The notes under the pieces: model-generated
Databases searched by the model: none
Seen by the model: only the letters and a program-made list of their open reading frames with translations
Told to the model about the DNA's origin: nothing
Made by a program: the position numbers and the translations under genes
Assembly (NCBI GenBank): GCA_011317545.1
Contig: WUJK01000007.1
Span: 1,426,001-1,490,000 of the forward strand
Reading direction: 5' to 3'
From: Coniella vitis
Taxonomy: Eukaryota > Ascomycota > Sordariomycetes > Diaporthales > Schizoparmaceae
Length of the DNA stretch: 64,000 nucleotides
Shown here: piece by piece, positions 36,286-47,500 of the stretch
Layout of the letters: each line of letters begins with the position of its first letter
How positions within the stretch are numbered: position 1 is the stretch's first letter

Positions 36286-36423
36286 GGTACTGAATGCGCA
36301 AATTAGTGCGGGGAACGCAGAGTGGAGCTAGTTGGAGAGAGAGGGTTGTGTTCACTGGCTTGAGAAGATGGCGGAGGCCAGAGGACTCTGCTTGAGTCTG
36401 TCCTTAAGCCTCGGGCCCATCTT

Positions 36424-36431
36424 CTTTTATA
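36424..36431 (-). promoter_or_regulatory. Candidate TATA box of the deaminase gene
   Basis: TATAAAAG on the minus strand lies about 140 nt upstream of the deaminase ATG, next to a (CTG)n repeat. Confidence 0.5.
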
Positions 36432-36444
36432 GATCTGACCACCC

Positions 36445-36445
<1 letters not shown>

Positions 36446-36471
<26 letters not shown>
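36446..36471. repeat. (CTG)n trinucleotide repeat upstream of the deaminase gene
   Basis: Eight to nine CTG units immediately upstream of the candidate TATA box. Length variation here could alter promoter spacing. Confidence 0.9.
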
Positions 36472-36475
<4 letters not shown>

Positions 36476-37390
36476 CTGCGGCAACAAGGGCGGCATGAAC
36501 GATTGATCGCCAGTGGGACTAGAACTGACTCCTCGGAGGGCGTTAGTGGTCTGCACTGCCTGGCTGCCTGGCTACCAGCAAGTGGGGCTCGCGACAACCG
36601 AATCGTGTACTTCGGATCAAAAAAAGAGAGGCCGACGATGGAACAAGGAGGAGTCGCACTTTGCGTGATTGCGGGCTGCAGCCGCTGTCTGTAGTCAGAA
36701 AGGAAGACGGTGTATTTTTGCTGCACTGCACGCGTCCTTTTATCGGTCCTTTCTGCAGTCCTACTGTGCTCTGTCTTTGTGTCGAGACGAACGCTGGGAT
36801 GGATGGAGATGCTGGAGGATGAAGCGTTGATGGAGGCCCGCGTGGAGTTGCTGACTGGCCGAGGTGAAACAAAGGTACACTGGCCCAGAAACAAGAGGAT
36901 GGCACGAGTTGATATCTGCGTGACAGTCCTAGCAGCGTGCACCAAGTGCAGTACGTTGCACCTGGGGGGGCTGGGGAGGCCCATTGCCCCTTGGCCCTAT
37001 TGCAGGGTGCCCTGAACCGGCGCTAATCTGAAGCAGTCATCACCCATGGATTGTACCTGTCAGATAGAGAAGGTGGGGTCATGCTCGAGTTTTTATACTT
37101 GCACTAAGTATTACATAGTAGCCATCGCTAGATCTGATAGTACCTGACAGGTAACGTGGGAAAGTAACCTAACCGTTCCTGGATTCTTCTTGTACTGTGT
37201 ACCTTGAAATTGAGACACTATGTATTTATATACTAGGTACTGCTCGTAACCGGTTCTTCGAGTACATCGTGAGTATATTTACGCAAACTGACCTGATTTA
37301 AAAGGCTTACACTGATATATTATCAGCTTGTAATAGATCAATCAACACTATGGCACATAAAATAACTATGAATCCTCCCTTGGCAATATA
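36472..37390. other. Intergenic, deaminase promoter to kinase 3' end
   Basis: No supportable gene. The left half is the likely upstream region of the deaminase. The right half (about 37050-37390) is AT-richer and carries scattered TAC/GTA words, including ATTACATAGTAG near 37112. Confidence 0.6.
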
Positions 37391-38942
37391 TCAGTTGCTG
37401 TTTAATACAGCCTTCAACATACTTTCATGCTTCCAATCCTCAAGCGCTTTTGCCTTCCAATCTTCCCACTCTTTTTCGACGCTTTTCTCATCTGGAATGA
37501 AGCCATGCTCGTCAAATGCTCGCTTGAGGCCCATGAAAAGACTAGCAAGCGTGTTCCCATCTTCATAGATTGCCGCTTCTGGGCCAAGCGCGAACAGCAA
37601 TCTCTGGATCTTGCGCCCGTCGAGTACGCACCTAGCGAGGTCCTCTCGGCCTCGCTGGCGGAATTCACGGGCCAAGAGGAGCTCCTCTGCTGCCAGTTCG
37701 TTGGAGCCATCGTAGAAGGCCGCAACCGGCCACATCATGCACGGCGAAGAGAAGGCTTCTGCCTTCAAGACGGTGCTGCACCATTCCCAGTCGATTATGC
37801 CCGTAATGTCGAAGTCGGCGTTCACCAGGATATGGTCGCCCTTGTCATCTGCGTGCTTCAAGAAGAATCGCTCACCGCCTTGCCTGGCTGTCGCAGTTTT
37901 CGCGGCGACCTTGTCGAGAACGTCCAGCCTGAATCGGTGGGCTAGAAAGACATCGAGCGCGTTCTCGGCTGTTCCGATCTCACCAGCCGCAATCATTCGC
38001 AGGTGTGCCTCTACAAGGGCACGGAGTGCGTCGTGCGAGGAGCGGAACGGCCCCAAGGGCCTGCCGCCCTCGCCCGACCGAAACGTAGAGTGCTCGGCCC
38101 GGCCACCCACCCGTATCTGGGACCCAGCGGCTGCCCCTGAAGATGTTGCCGCCTCGCCGCTCGCCGTCGTGGCGCTGAGTGACCCGAGCTGCTCAAAGGG
38201 GTGTCTTCCTATCTCGAGCATGATGTCTGCAAGTTGCCGCACAATCTTCTCCTTCTGCCCGGCGGTGATGCTTTGCCAGTCCAGTGGCGTGCCAGCCATC
38301 TTCTCCATCAGTATGTAGCCAACGCCAACCGTATTCGCCGGGTCAGACTCGCATGCCCAGTCGAACACGCGAGGGCAAGGGACACGCGTGTGGCGCTCCA
38401 GGTACTGCAAGGTTGCGACTTCGCTCTGCAGCACGTAGTCGCGCACCTCGGCGGGCGGCGATATCGCACTCGAAAGCCGGAGCCGTGCCAGCCAGACCAC
38501 GCCATCCGCAAAGCGAATTTCGGCGTGGCAGTTCTGGCCGCCCTTCATAGCGCAAAGGTTCTTGGGCGACAGATCGACTGCACATGGCACGTGGGCGCCA
38601 CTGCGCAACTGCGATGCGCGGGCACATAGCTCGGTGCTGTTGATTCGTTGGCAGAGCTTGTCTAGACGCCGGGCTTCTGCTGGAGCATATTGAGCGCGAT
38701 ACTCGGCCCCATTGTACTGAGATGATCATCAGCATCAGCATCAGCATCAGCATCATCAGAGAACAACTTCCTCGCAATGGAAACGGGGCAAAGTCGGTGA
38801 ATACCTCCGGATGCGGACATGTATGCCACTGTTCCTGCAAATGAACCCGGCAAATATGCCTGTCGCAGAGCAAGCAATCCCCAGATCGTTGAACGGCTGG
38901 CAGTTGGCAGCCGTTCCAGTCACATACCCATAGGGAAGGCAT
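37391..38942 (-). CDS. AN1-pattern zinc finger fused to an aminoglycoside-phosphotransferase-like kinase
   Basis: Exon 1 is 38942-38805 (46 residues) and exon 2 is 38716-37391 (441 residues), for 487 in all. The 88-nt intron (GTATTC...CTCAG, phase 0) separates the two domains exactly. Exon 1 has Cys/His spacing C-x4-C-x10-C-x2-C-x4-C-x2-H-x5-H-x-C (Cys7 to Cys42), the AN1 zinc-finger signature. The rest is an APH/choline-kinase fold: SEVATLQYLERHTRVPCPRV, the hinge region YILMEKMAGTPL, the Brenner-like loop LKHADDKGDHILVN with catalytic Asp336, and metal-binding Asp355 in IIDWEWC. The usual Asn of the loop is His341. The substrate is unknown. Fungal members of this superfamily are numerous and mostly uncharacterised, and no antibiotic resistance role should be assumed. 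An Ala/Ser/Gly-rich insert lies at about 226-270. No secretion signal is seen. Confidence 0.88.
38727..38758 (-). repeat. (GATGCT)5 hexanucleotide repeat inside the kinase intron
   Basis: Five GATGCT units (CATCAG-type on the plus strand) fill about a third of the 88-nt intron, ending some ten bases before the acceptor. Length variation here would change the branch-to-acceptor geometry. Confidence 0.9.
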
Positions 38943-39002
38943 ATTGATAGGTTTTGGAGTCAGGAGAAAGGTAAAGATGCACAGCAAGAGAATTGACAAC
39001 GG

Positions 39003-39010
39003 CTTTTATG
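39003..39010 (-). promoter_or_regulatory. Weak TATA-like element of the kinase gene
   Basis: CATAAAAG on the minus strand lies 61-68 nt upstream of the kinase ATG. It is a weak match and could be chance. Confidence 0.25.
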
Positions 39011-40284
39011 CGATTAGAATGTGAAGCCAGCTAGGCAACAGCGGTCCGGGACGTCTCTGAGACTTGGGAAAGCCAATGAGATGTGGTCAGAGCCTCATGG
39101 TTCTTTTTGAAACGGTGTGCTTCACAACAGCAACCTCGCTCGATATTTCATTGGTTAAAATTCGGGGCGCTGCTGGCGGTCCTCATGCACATCTCTCAAA
39201 GCCCCCATGAGAGAGGGAGACGACGTTGATCCAACATTTTATCCATTCATGAAAACAAAATGACAGCAGAAGAATTGCTGCAAGAGAGAGGAAGCGAGCT
39301 TGGTTTTGTACCGAGCAGAATCGTAAATTCGCATGCCGATGCCGTGGCGAGGAAGCTGAACCCTGATGGCAGCCATGAACCCAGGCTTTCTTGCTGACAA
39401 TAGATTGTGGCAATGAATTGGAGGAAGCTCGTAAGCAGGACAATGAATGCACTATCAAAGTAGGGAACTCGGGCCATCCGCAGACAACGTGTCTGTCTTG
39501 CAGAAAGCTGCGCATAGTAGAGCGAGCAGCTTTCAATGCCCCATACCGACGCGGATAACTTGATATGCCTTGACGGTATCCAGATCCAGCTGGAGTTCCT
39601 TCAAAGAAATCTGGGCTCAACATGATGGTCTGATTCTCCGAGAGATGGCACACCCGAAACCCATCATGATATTACCTTGTTAAATGTTCATGCAGCATAA
39701 GCTTGCTAAGATTTGACAGAAGTGGAATAGCCGTATAAGCCCACGTCAGTCGTTATCACCAACTCGGTCCAATGCAAATAAATACTCAACGCTCATGAGC
39801 TTGACTAGCCTAAAGATAGGTTGCATCATTTATAACTCTATCATATTAGTGGTTATGTCACGTATATATAAATACAAGCAAAATAGAATGGATATGTTCC
39901 AAGACTCGCCTTCATGTTGAAAATTGGCAGTCAACTACTTGACTTGGTATACTAAGTCATACGAATGCATATTGCACTCTAACAGATATTTTACAATTCG
40001 AAAAACAACTTTTCTTGATTTGTGTTTTTTTTTTCTCGCATGGTAAGGGCCAGCTACAAAGTGGTATATCGTAAATTCAACGTTGTCCGCTCATTGGCTC
40101 AACAAATCATGACAGCTACCCTAGAGTGGTGCCAAGAGAGACCCGCCCACCAGAAGCATATGCACTCGACAAGAAAGACACAGAGGCGAGACATAAAATT
40201 TCATGTTGATTAGGGACTCACAATAATCGGTTTATATTGATTGTCCGTTCCTGCATGGCATCGGGGCTTATTGAAATGAAACGC
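39011..40284. other. Intergenic, kinase upstream region to tubulin 3' flank
   Basis: No gene called. On the minus strand, one frame stays open over about 110 codons from roughly 39590 to 39247 and includes a hydrophobic stretch, but its upstream part has no ATG and I see no splice partner. From about 39680 to 40030 the DNA is AT-rich, as is usual for a 3' flank. Confidence 0.5.
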
Positions 40285-42328
40285 TTAGTCCTCCTCCATG
40301 GGGACCTCCTCCTCGTACTCCTCCTCCTCCTCGTCAACGCCAGCATCCTGGTACTGCTGGTATTCAGAGACAAGGTCGTTCATGTTGGACTCAGCCTCAG
40401 TGAACTCCATCTCGTCCATACCCTCGCCAGTGTACCAATGCAAGAAAGCCTTGCGACGGAACATGGCAGTGAATTGCTCGCCAACACGCTTGAAGAGCTC
40501 CTGGATGGCGGTAGAGTTGCCGACAAAGGTGGACGACATCTTGAGACCCTTGGGAGGAATGGAGCAGAGGGTAGTCTGGACGTTGTTGGGGATCCACTCG
40601 ACAAAGTAGGACGAGTTCTTGCTCTGGACGTTGCGCATCTGGTCCTCAACCTCCTTCATGGAGACCTTGCCACGGCTAGAAAATGGTCATGTCAGCAAAC
40701 AAAGGATGCCAAACGAATTTCGGTAGCTTTGGCAACTTACAAGATGGCAGAGCACGTCAGGTAGCGACCGTTGCGGAAGTCAGAAGCAGCCATCATGTTC
40801 TTGGGGTCGAACATTTGCTGAGTCAACTCGGGAACGGTGAGGGCGCGGAAAGAGTAGGCGCCACGGCTGGTCAGGGGGGCGAAGCCGACCATGAAGAAGT
40901 GGAGACGAGGGAAAGGAACCATGTTGACGGCCAGCTTGCGCAAGTCAGAGTTGAGCTGACCGGGGAAACGCAGAGAGACGGTAACGCCAGACATGACAGC
41001 GGAGACAAGGTAGTTCAGGTCACCGTACGAGGGGTTGGACAGCTTCAGGGTGCGCATGCAAATGTCGTACAGAGCCTCGTTATCAATGCAGTAGGTCTCG
41101 TCCGAGTTCTCAACCAGCTGGTGAACCGACAGAGTGGCGTTGTAGGGCTCAACAACGGTGTCGGAGACCTTGGGGGAGGGCACGACGGAGAAGGTGGCCA
41201 TCATGCGGTCGGGGAATTCCTCGCGGATCTTGGAAATGAGCAGGGTACCCATACCGGCACCAGTACCACCACCCAGGGAGTGGGTGATCTGGAAACCCTG
41301 GAGGCAATCGCAGCCCTCAGCCTCACGACGGACAACGTCGAGGACCTGGTCCACAAGCTCAGCACCCTCAGTGTAGTGACCCTTGGCCCAGTTGTTGCCG
41401 GCACCAGACTGGCCAAAGACGAAGTTGTCGGGGCGGAAGAGCTGGCCAAAGGGACCGGCGCGGACGGCGTCCATGGTACCGGGCTCCAAGTCGACGAGGA
41501 CGGCGCGGGGAACATACTTGTTGCCGGAAGCCTGTACAAGTAGTCGAGGCGCGTTAGCAACAGTCGCGTCATGCTGGGAGACGGACGTGGGGACAGCTTG
41601 CACATACCTCGTTGAAGTAGACATTCATGCGCTCGAGCTGGAGCTCGGAGGTGCCCTGGTAGCTGGACGGCGGTTAGTATATACATATAGAAGCTCCTTG
41701 AAGCGCGTCGATATGGCTAGTAGAAGGGGTTTACGTACAGACCACTGCTGTCGAGGCCGTGCTCGCCAGAGATGGTTTGCCTAGAGTCGGTGTCAGCTCA
41801 GGAGTCCCTTTGCGCGCAGTCGAGATAGGTTTTCTTCGTTGCGGTCGGAAAGGAGGCAGTGTTTCGGTTACGCACCAGAAGGCAGCACCAATTTGGTTAC
41901 CCTAGATACCGTGTCAGTCGACATGTTTGAGATAGCTTCGATGACTTTACCCAGATCGTTTGGAGAACACCAACGGCGGGGTTGAGGACGGTCGACTTAC
42001 GCATTGGCCGGTCTGGAGGTGAACCTGTACGTCGAGAAAAACACCAGATTAGCTACTGTGACGCGTTCGCTTGGCAGAGAAGACGAGCTCGAGGGAGAAT
42101 GGATTGAAGCGCCGGGTGAGGTCGGTCGCGATAGTGGGGTCGCAAGGCAATCAGGGGCATGGCAGATAGAATGCGAGAAAAAAAGGTGAGGTGGGTGAGC
42201 AGAGCCCAACACCACCACATCATCCGCCTTTGACGCGTTGAAAGGGGTTTTGCCATGGGGCAAACGAGCTTTTCCTGCAACAGAAGGGGCAGTGGTGAGA
42301 GGAAAGCAAGACTCACAATCTCACGCAT
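40285..42328 (-). CDS. tub2: Beta-tubulin
   Basis: Seven exons (42328-42317, 42024-42001, 41901-41876, 41780-41739, 41662-41608, 41531-40741, 40675-40285) give 446 residues, the normal length. The six introns are 292, 99, 95, 76, 76 and 65 nt. The four-codon first exon (MREI) and 5' clustering of introns are typical of fungal beta-tubulins. Visible landmarks are the autoregulatory MREI, the GTP-binding GGGTGAGMG at 140-148, the [15 protein letters not shown] block, and the acidic tail ending [10 protein letters not shown]. The protein polymerises with alpha-tubulin into microtubules for mitosis and transport. Benzimidazole-site residues read His6, Tyr50, Ala165, Phe167, Glu198, Tyr200, Leu240 and Met257. 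Tyr200 (codon TAC, 41091-41093) is notable because most sensitive fungi have Phe. Other less usual positions are LYQGTS at 35-40 and VTVSLRF at 236-242. Many Hypocreales carry two beta-tubulin isotypes, so this could be either. The symbol follows the common fungal name and is provisional. Confidence 0.97.
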
Positions 42329-44554
42329 CTTGGCGGTTTGGTATGGGGGCCGAGAAGGGGAAAAGTGAGGGTATCTGGAGTTCTGGTGGTGTCAAGGAAG
42401 AGGCAAGATGGGAGCAAGGTTGCTGCTACGTGTTTGGGAGTGGCAGATGGGCGAGAATGGGTTCGAGGCGGAAAACAGGAGCTCTAGGAAGCGCAGGAGG
42501 ATGTTTGGGCGGGCAGTAGCCAGCCCTGGTACCTGCACACGCCCTGCTGGCTACTGGCTGTGCTGGGGGTCACAACAGTCGAGTGGGGCCGCGCCAAAAG
42601 AGCTGCTGCCCCAGGCGTCGAGCCTGGTTTGTTGATTTTTTGATTTGGGGAAAGAAGCGAGCAATTACAGCCAATCATTGGCTTGCCAGCGCTGGCAAAA
42701 GAGTGGGTACTGCCACTTCGCTGTACATACTATGAGTACTCTCCGTACTAGTGGAAGCCTGCCCCTTGCCGCCTGGGCGGTGAACCAACAGTACTACAGT
42801 ACAGAGAACCGTTCTGCGCTTACTTGGTGCACAGCACAGCGCACCCACTATAAAGACGCGGCCACAGCCGAAAACTTTGGTGGATAGGCGACTGTCCCCC
42901 AAAAAGGCGAGTCCGTTACAGGGGTCCAGTGTCCCTGCCTTTCACCCCGCGCCATGACCACCCAAAAGGTACTGAGCAGCCAGGCGATCGACCGTGTGCA
43001 GCTGGGTAGACCCATGGACCGCCCCATCTCGCGTGGCCGTACCCTTGATAGCCTTTTCAATTATGAACCCGCTGTACCATGTACTATGTACTACTTTGAT
43101 ATTATCGCGAAATGACCAGGTCTTTGGATATAATTTGACTCTATTTTACAGGCGAGCCCCAATGAACATGAGTTAAGACTGCCTGCTAGGAACATGCACT
43201 ATATATGCCAAGCATATTCGTTTGATAGAGTAATTTGAGTCGCAACATATTCTTCTGTACAAACCGTCGAAGCCTTCGACCCTTCAATCCAATCTTTCCA
43301 AATCAATATCACGGGGGCGAAGCCCCTTTTTATGTACCATGTAAGTACTATGTACTACATTTTACGCCAGAATATCCGTCAAACAAACTTAACATCATTT
43401 ATACTATGTAAGACTACCCAGACAGTCTCCAAGAAATACAACGCTCTGTCTGTGCCAATCACGCCTCATGAAGCAGGACGCTTATTTCGGAGACAAGAGA
43501 GAAGGAAAAAGGGCCACTAGACTTAATCATTAAGCCAACCACTTGTTCCAGGCCTCTCTGTCCCGCGTCCTGTCGCCCATTCATGTTGACCATTTAGCGC
43601 GCGGCAATAATCACCAAGATGATCTGTCTGACTCTCTGGCATATTGCTCATGTGCCTTGTACAATACCCCTAGGACTTACTTAGCATGCTAGATAGCAAG
43701 CAGTAGGAGGAATCAAAACCTGTGTACCTGAGCATCGCAATGATCAATAACAGCCTCAACACGTATACAAAACAATGTCACGGCTTCGACACAGCTCTCA
43801 CCCTAATCAGAACGTCTTGGCTTTGCGGATTTGATTGTTTTGCCCATTGGATTTGCTTTTGGTTTGTTCTTTACACTAATTCAGCCTTGAACCCCGGCTT
43901 GATACCCTAAGAAATCCCGGTCCAGTAATCATCCATTCTACACTTAGGATTGAAGACTGGGGGAGGAAAAAAAAGAGGCTCATCTTGTCCTTCTTGTTTG
44001 ATTGATTGTGCTTTTCTTGACGCTTCTTCCGTTTCCTTTACCGGTTGTGGCGAATGTCTGATTGACCTCACTAACCACTCTTTTCTTGCAAATCGAAATC
44101 AAAAACAATATCGTGCCCGTTTTTTGCCCCTAGAGTCTACTCGCAAATTCGACGGCTTGCATGAATCTTCTTTTTTTTGGGGGGGGGGGGAGGGGGCTCC
44201 GGATTCCCTTCAGGTCAAGCAGATCTGTATGCTGCTGCTGCACTGCAGTTTCGGAAACACACAAAAAGCATCTCTGTTATGTGCAGAACCGTGCCAGAGT
44301 CATGTGCTGAAAGGACTTGTTTCATTCCCTTGCCAATACCCGTTTTGCTATGCAACTGGAACTCGGATCGGAACAGCATGAAAAAAAGGAAGAAAATCAA
44401 CCGATTTAGCCTTTTAAGTATTGGTACATTTACACAGTTGTTCAATGGTCCACTCTCATCGGTAGGCATTCCCGACGAAAAACAAAAAGGGTACCATGCT
44501 CCGCCTGTGAGCGGATAATCAAAACATTATTTGTAAGATTTGTTGTTATTGACA
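42329..44554. other. Intergenic, tubulin upstream region to 3' flank of the large unknown gene
   Basis: No supportable gene. The first few hundred bases are the presumed tubulin promoter. GTACTATGTAC occurs at 43081-43091 and again at 43345-43355. A poly-G run lies at 44179-44190. Open frames are short and lack domains. Confidence 0.6.
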
Positions 44555-47500
44555 TCAGTTGACTGTCATCATTTGCATCCTCAAGCCGTTCGAGTCCATC
44601 GAGGTACGCGGCAGAGGAGAGTGACTCTTCTGGCTCTTGACCAAATGGCGCGGAGAACCCTCTTCGGGGCCAGAAAAGACATGTGTGAATGCTGGCGGTT
44701 CCCCACGTCTGTTCCTGTCGTTCCTTGGTGTCGCTTGTGGGCTCATCGTTAGAAGCTCTTCCCTGCGCACAATGTCCGACAAGGCATGAAACAAGTTGCT
44801 GGCGCGCTTCACAAGCTCCTGAAGACTGTTCGTGTCGAAGAAGAGCTTGGCATTGGACGGCTTGAGCGGAGACTCTGGTATCCGAGTGTACATGGATCTC
44901 TGTTGCTCCATCGCGGCAATGACTGACGAGACAACGGTTCCCTCGGGCGTGTGGAACTCCCTCACTCTTTCAGGAGTGTGTGGAGTGTGAGGTCGCGTAG
45001 TGGGCGGCTCCAGGAAGTTGTTGCCAAAGATCTCATCATCAGGTGAAAAGACAGATCGTCGCCGGGTCACCTGCCTTTCCTTGACCACGGCGTGCTTTGA
45101 AATTTCAGGCTCATGACCGTCCGCGGATGCTTCAGATCGATCCAGTGTCGAAGCGTCAAAGCCCTCGTCAAGAAAACGCTCCTCAATCATTGCCGGGTCA
45201 AAGTCAGAAAAGCTGCGGTCCGTGTCACTCAAGTCAACTTCCTCTTCGTCAGGTGATGCCAACATGATGATTGTTTCTGCCTGCTGCCATAGAGAAGCCG
45301 CCTGGCCTCCGAGAAGATCGAGTTGCCGGCCCCGCCAGCAAAGACGCTTCAGGTTGTTGACAAGCAGCGATAATTCGCGGATTTGGCCCGAGTGAACTTT
45401 GACAGTGGGCTGCGTGGCTTGAATCGACTCTGGCACGCGCATTGTATCAAACTCAAAGTCATCGTCCCAGTCTTCGCTCGATTTCTTCTTGTTCATAGCC
45501 CAAGTGCCGAATTTGGGAACCATTTGGGCATTCTCTTGCGGGTCTTGCTGAACGACCGGCACACTCTGGCTGCGAATGTGGAGAGGCAAAAGTGGCTTCC
45601 GATTTGACGACCGCCCGCCCCGGTGATCTGTTTCTTGCTTGCCGTGAGATGTTCTGGGCCGGCAAAACCCATCGTCATTGTTTTCGTGTGACGATTCGCT
45701 CCAATCAAACAATGTGCTGTTTGGTCGTTCAGTGGGGCTCACATTTGTATACGCATCAGAGTTGCTGGCGCTGATTTTGGACAAGGCCGTCCGTAATTGA
45801 GGGCCTGGTCCTCGGCGAGAGTTAAACGAGTTTGTGGGCGGGGATAGAGGGTTGTACAGAACCTCTCCGTCATCCTTGGCCCAGTCGTATTCGTCGTCAA
45901 TGGTGTCCAATGAGAGTCGTGGCGGGTTGCGGTCGTGCATTGAGAATGGGAATTTGCTAAGGTTGGCGGCTTGGATCTCGACATCCCCATTGTCCTCCTC
46001 CTCCTCCTCCTCCTCCTCATCATCATCGGCAATGCGAGGTCCACGCAAGGCATGCATGGGCGTGGAAGATCCTTCATCTTCTTCGAGTATTCTCGTCGTC
46101 CCGTCCCAAGAGTTACCCAGAATCTCCTGGATCGATAATCTCTTGGTCTTTGTACCACCTGACGCAGCGGTGAACGAGTCGTCAAACATGGTGTCTAGAG
46201 GTGTTTCTGCCATCCTCAGCCTGTTGGTATCAGTAGTTCGGAATGAATCAAACAGCGCATCGCTCTTATAGTCCGTATCATCGTCCCCGGATGCCAAGCC
46301 GGGCACTGACATGTCAGAGCCGGCCAGGGTAGAGGCACCTTCTTTTGACACGGCTCTGCTGTGAGTCGGAACGGGCGAACCCAGAGGCGCAGTCATCGGG
46401 CTGAGCTGAGTGGGGCTATATGTCAGCAGGCCCGCAGATGGCGGAGGAGATGACGTGCCGAGTCGGTACAGGTCTGTTTGGAAAGTGGTGAGTCGCGACA
46501 GAGCGGGTATGGGTGAAGGAGTGTCGCGTCTGGCAACTTGATGTATACAAACATCTGCTTTTTGGGGCCGAGGTGCAGATGTGGGCGGTGTGAAAATCTG
46601 GCTGATGCCAGGTCTGCTCTCGCCTGACGGGGCGAGGCTTGGGGTAGCTGATAATGTAGGGTCAGGAGTGTACCGCCGAGCTTCATTTCTGTCCTCTATC
46701 GGCTTCTTAGGCCGACGCAAGCTGCTCGCTTTGGCTCTCCATCCGGCCGAGGGTTTGAAGTGCGTCGATAAGGATCGACGCGCTCTGCGACCGGTTGTGC
46801 TGTCAGCCGGCTCTGAAAGCAGCTGGCTCGATGTACGCGGGCTCTGCTCCGATGGAACTGAAGCTTCAGTGGTGAACGATTGGTCCAATTCGGACTCTGC
46901 GGCCGCCACCTCAAATCTTGCATCTGCTATCGAGTGAGGCTTCATCAGATAGGGCTGGTGGAGGCTACCACGTCGAAGCCGGATTCTCATTCTAGGAAGA
47001 GGATAGTCCATGGAAATGCTACTACTGTCTGTGTTTGGAGCTATCCTATTGGCGCGTTTCGTCGCCTTTACTCTCTTCATGTGAAAGAAGGATGTCCAAC
47101 TGACAGGTTGTGGGAGCCTCATGGGTGAGAATGCTTGTCCGGCAGTCGAGGCACGGGGTCTCAAGGGCCGCTCCGCAGACAAGTCGTCATTGGAAGCGTC
47201 AATATTCCGCGTCGTCTGGGATTGTATGACTGTGGCAGATCGCTGGTGGCTCGTAGCAGGCCGCCTCACCGAGGCAATATCTCCCTTGGACTGTCGTCTA
47301 GAAAAGAGGCTGCTCTCGTTGTTGGTCCCGAACCGTTTGGTCAACTTGTTGGATAGTGATATTGTCGATGTCATGGAGTCAGTAGGGGATAAGAGAGCTG
47401 GGCCCGAAGTCTGCGAAAAGGTAACGGTCGGGTCCGGCTCGACGCTCGACCTGGGGCTTTCAGGCTGTTGCTGTTGCTGTTGCGAATTGGGCCGCAGAGA

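Noticed and set aside
39247..39590. Minus-strand frame open for about 110 codons with a hydrophobic segment (FIVLLTSFLQFIATIYC)
   Set aside because: The first ATG lies well inside the frame, the 3' part looks random, and no convincing introns connect it to another exon. It could be a relic of a membrane protein.
40683..41543. 286-codon open frame antisense to beta-tubulin exon 6
   Set aside because: Shadow frame opposite an unmistakable tubulin exon.
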